A stretch of DNA of 41,184 nucleotides, taken from the NCBI GenBank assembly GCA_015063165.1, contig SUSZ01000020.1, forward strand, positions 1 to 41,184. The letters are read 5' to 3'. The number at the start of each line of letters is the position of its first letter. Position 1 is the stretch's first letter. Origin of the DNA: Thermoplasmata archaeon. GTDB lineage: Archaea > Thermoplasmatota > Thermoplasmata > Methanomassiliicoccales > Methanomethylophilaceae. Both the position numbers and the translations under genes were made by a program. The notes under the pieces are model-generated. The model was not told where the DNA came from. It was given only the letters and a program-made list of their open reading frames with translations, and searched no databases. Below are positions 40,680 through 41,184 of the stretch, one piece after another.

Positions 40680-40990
40680 TCATGACCCTGATCCAATATG
40701 AAAACGGCCGAGAACTGAAGAAACCACATCAATACGGAGACCTTCGGACTCGAGCATCGGCACCGCAACATCCCCGCCAAGGTCTCTCCTGACCGCTTGG
40801 TCGACGACGAGGTTATAGCTCACAATCTCCTGGATGCTTATGCAGATCCCCGGAACGACCCCCTTGGCGTACGATACAATGTCCCCACGGCCTCGATGAG
40901 GGCTCTACGCGATATCACCATGATCTCCCCTCCTATGCCGATGACCCAGCACACATCTTCAGCGGCATTATCATCATGGGCGTTTTCCCA
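40680..40990 (-). pseudogene. Decayed gene of unknown origin
   Basis: On the minus strand protein-like pieces alternate frames: ENAHDDNAAEDVCWVIGIGG and EIMVISRRALIEAVGTL (to about 40870), then VSYAKGVVPGICISIQEIV, SYNLVVDQAVRRDLGGDV and AVPMLESEGLRIDVVSSVLG, ending at TGA 40680-40682. The second piece is a smooth continuation one frame away, which suggests a frameshifted relic. I do not recognise the family. 40456-40679 holds nothing I can support. Confidence 0.35.
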
Positions 40991-41184
40991 TGCTCAATGA
41001 GAGCAAGAATCGATAACGACACTTTTTCCTCAGTATGGTCAAATTCAGCGTTTTTACTTGCAACTCTAACTCCTGGATTTTATGGTATAAGTCCGGAAGC
41101 CTACCTGCGGCCTTCTGGGCCGGATCCGCAGGACCGTGCCGACCGGCGGGGCGATTCGGCCCTCGGACGGGGCCGGGGTCGCGA
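40974..41184 (-). CDS. Partial ORF running off the right edge
   Basis: A frame open from the window edge to TGA 40974-40976 gives about 70 residues, including DPAQKAAGRLPDLYHKIQEL and then ELQVKTLNLTILRKKCRYR, coiled-coil-like and basic. The outer 90 bp are GC-rich, the rest AT-richer. It could be the C-terminal end of a transposase or a relic. It overlaps the decayed gene at 40680-40990. Confidence 0.25.
   Translation of the reverse strand, partial: RDPGPVRGPNRPAGRHGPADPAQKAAGRLPDLYHKIQELELQVKTLNLTILRKKCRYRFLLSLSMGKRP

Overview
This window comes from a methyl-reducing methanogenic archaeon of the order Methanomassiliicoccales (Methanomethylophilaceae-like, gut or rumen type). It carries methyltransferase genes for mono-, di- and trimethylamine, each with one in-frame amber codon at the expected pyrrolysine (Pyl) position. 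It also carries a complete Pyl system (tRNA-CUA plus pylSBCD) whose synthetase lacks the N-terminal tRNA-binding domain, as is typical of this order. Transcription signals are archaeal: TATA boxes about 25 bp upstream of leaderless starts, or strong GGAGG sites inside operons. No protein gene called here ends in TAG; almost all end in TGA and a few in TAA.

Layout. 122-822 (minus) holds two SMR-type small membrane transporters. 991-8875 (minus) is the di-/trimethylamine region: mtbC, mtbB(Pyl), a terminator-like hairpin, mttB(Pyl), mttC, an MttP-like permease, a winged-helix regulator, a 47-residue membrane protein and the corrinoid activase ramA. 8985-9640 is AT-rich and empty. 9645-11028 is a decayed insertion element whose transposase has an in-frame TAG and a frameshift, flanked by 16-bp direct repeats. 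11081-13647 holds a MarR regulator, an iron-sulfur flavoprotein, a second SMR pair and an unknown gene. 13669-17615 (minus) is pylT-S-B-C-D. 17855-18960 (minus) holds a lone MrcB_N-type protein and a nitroreductase-like gene broken by, or encoding, an amber codon. 19099-21169 (minus) is mtmC-mtmB(Pyl), and 21570-22478 is cysteine synthase.

22534-25141 (minus) is a two-gene cassette that may be an undescribed defence or stress system: a BrxC/BrxD (DUF2791)-like ATPase and a protein joining four InlB-like repeats to an apparent TerB-C domain. 25227-25700 looks like a decayed membrane gene. 25714-29686 (plus) is a MarR-controlled heterodimeric ABC exporter. 29693-31190 (minus) holds an SDR enzyme, a 31-residue membrane peptide and a YaaH-like transporter. 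31311-36386 pairs two short serine recombinases with a divergent, secreted transglutaminase/BspA-type repeat protein containing a perfect 287-bp internal duplication. 36436-40408 holds two flavodoxin modules, each with a divergent winged-helix regulator, plus an HPr-kinase-like protein and SfsA. The last 700 bp look decayed.

How it fits together. PylB, C and D make pyrrolysine from lysine and PylS charges tRNA-Pyl. This allows full-length MttB, MtbB and MtmB, which methylate their corrinoid proteins MttC, MtbC and MtmC. RamA reduces inactive Co(II) corrinoid to restore activity. The CoM methyltransferase MtbA and methyl-CoM reductase must lie outside this window.
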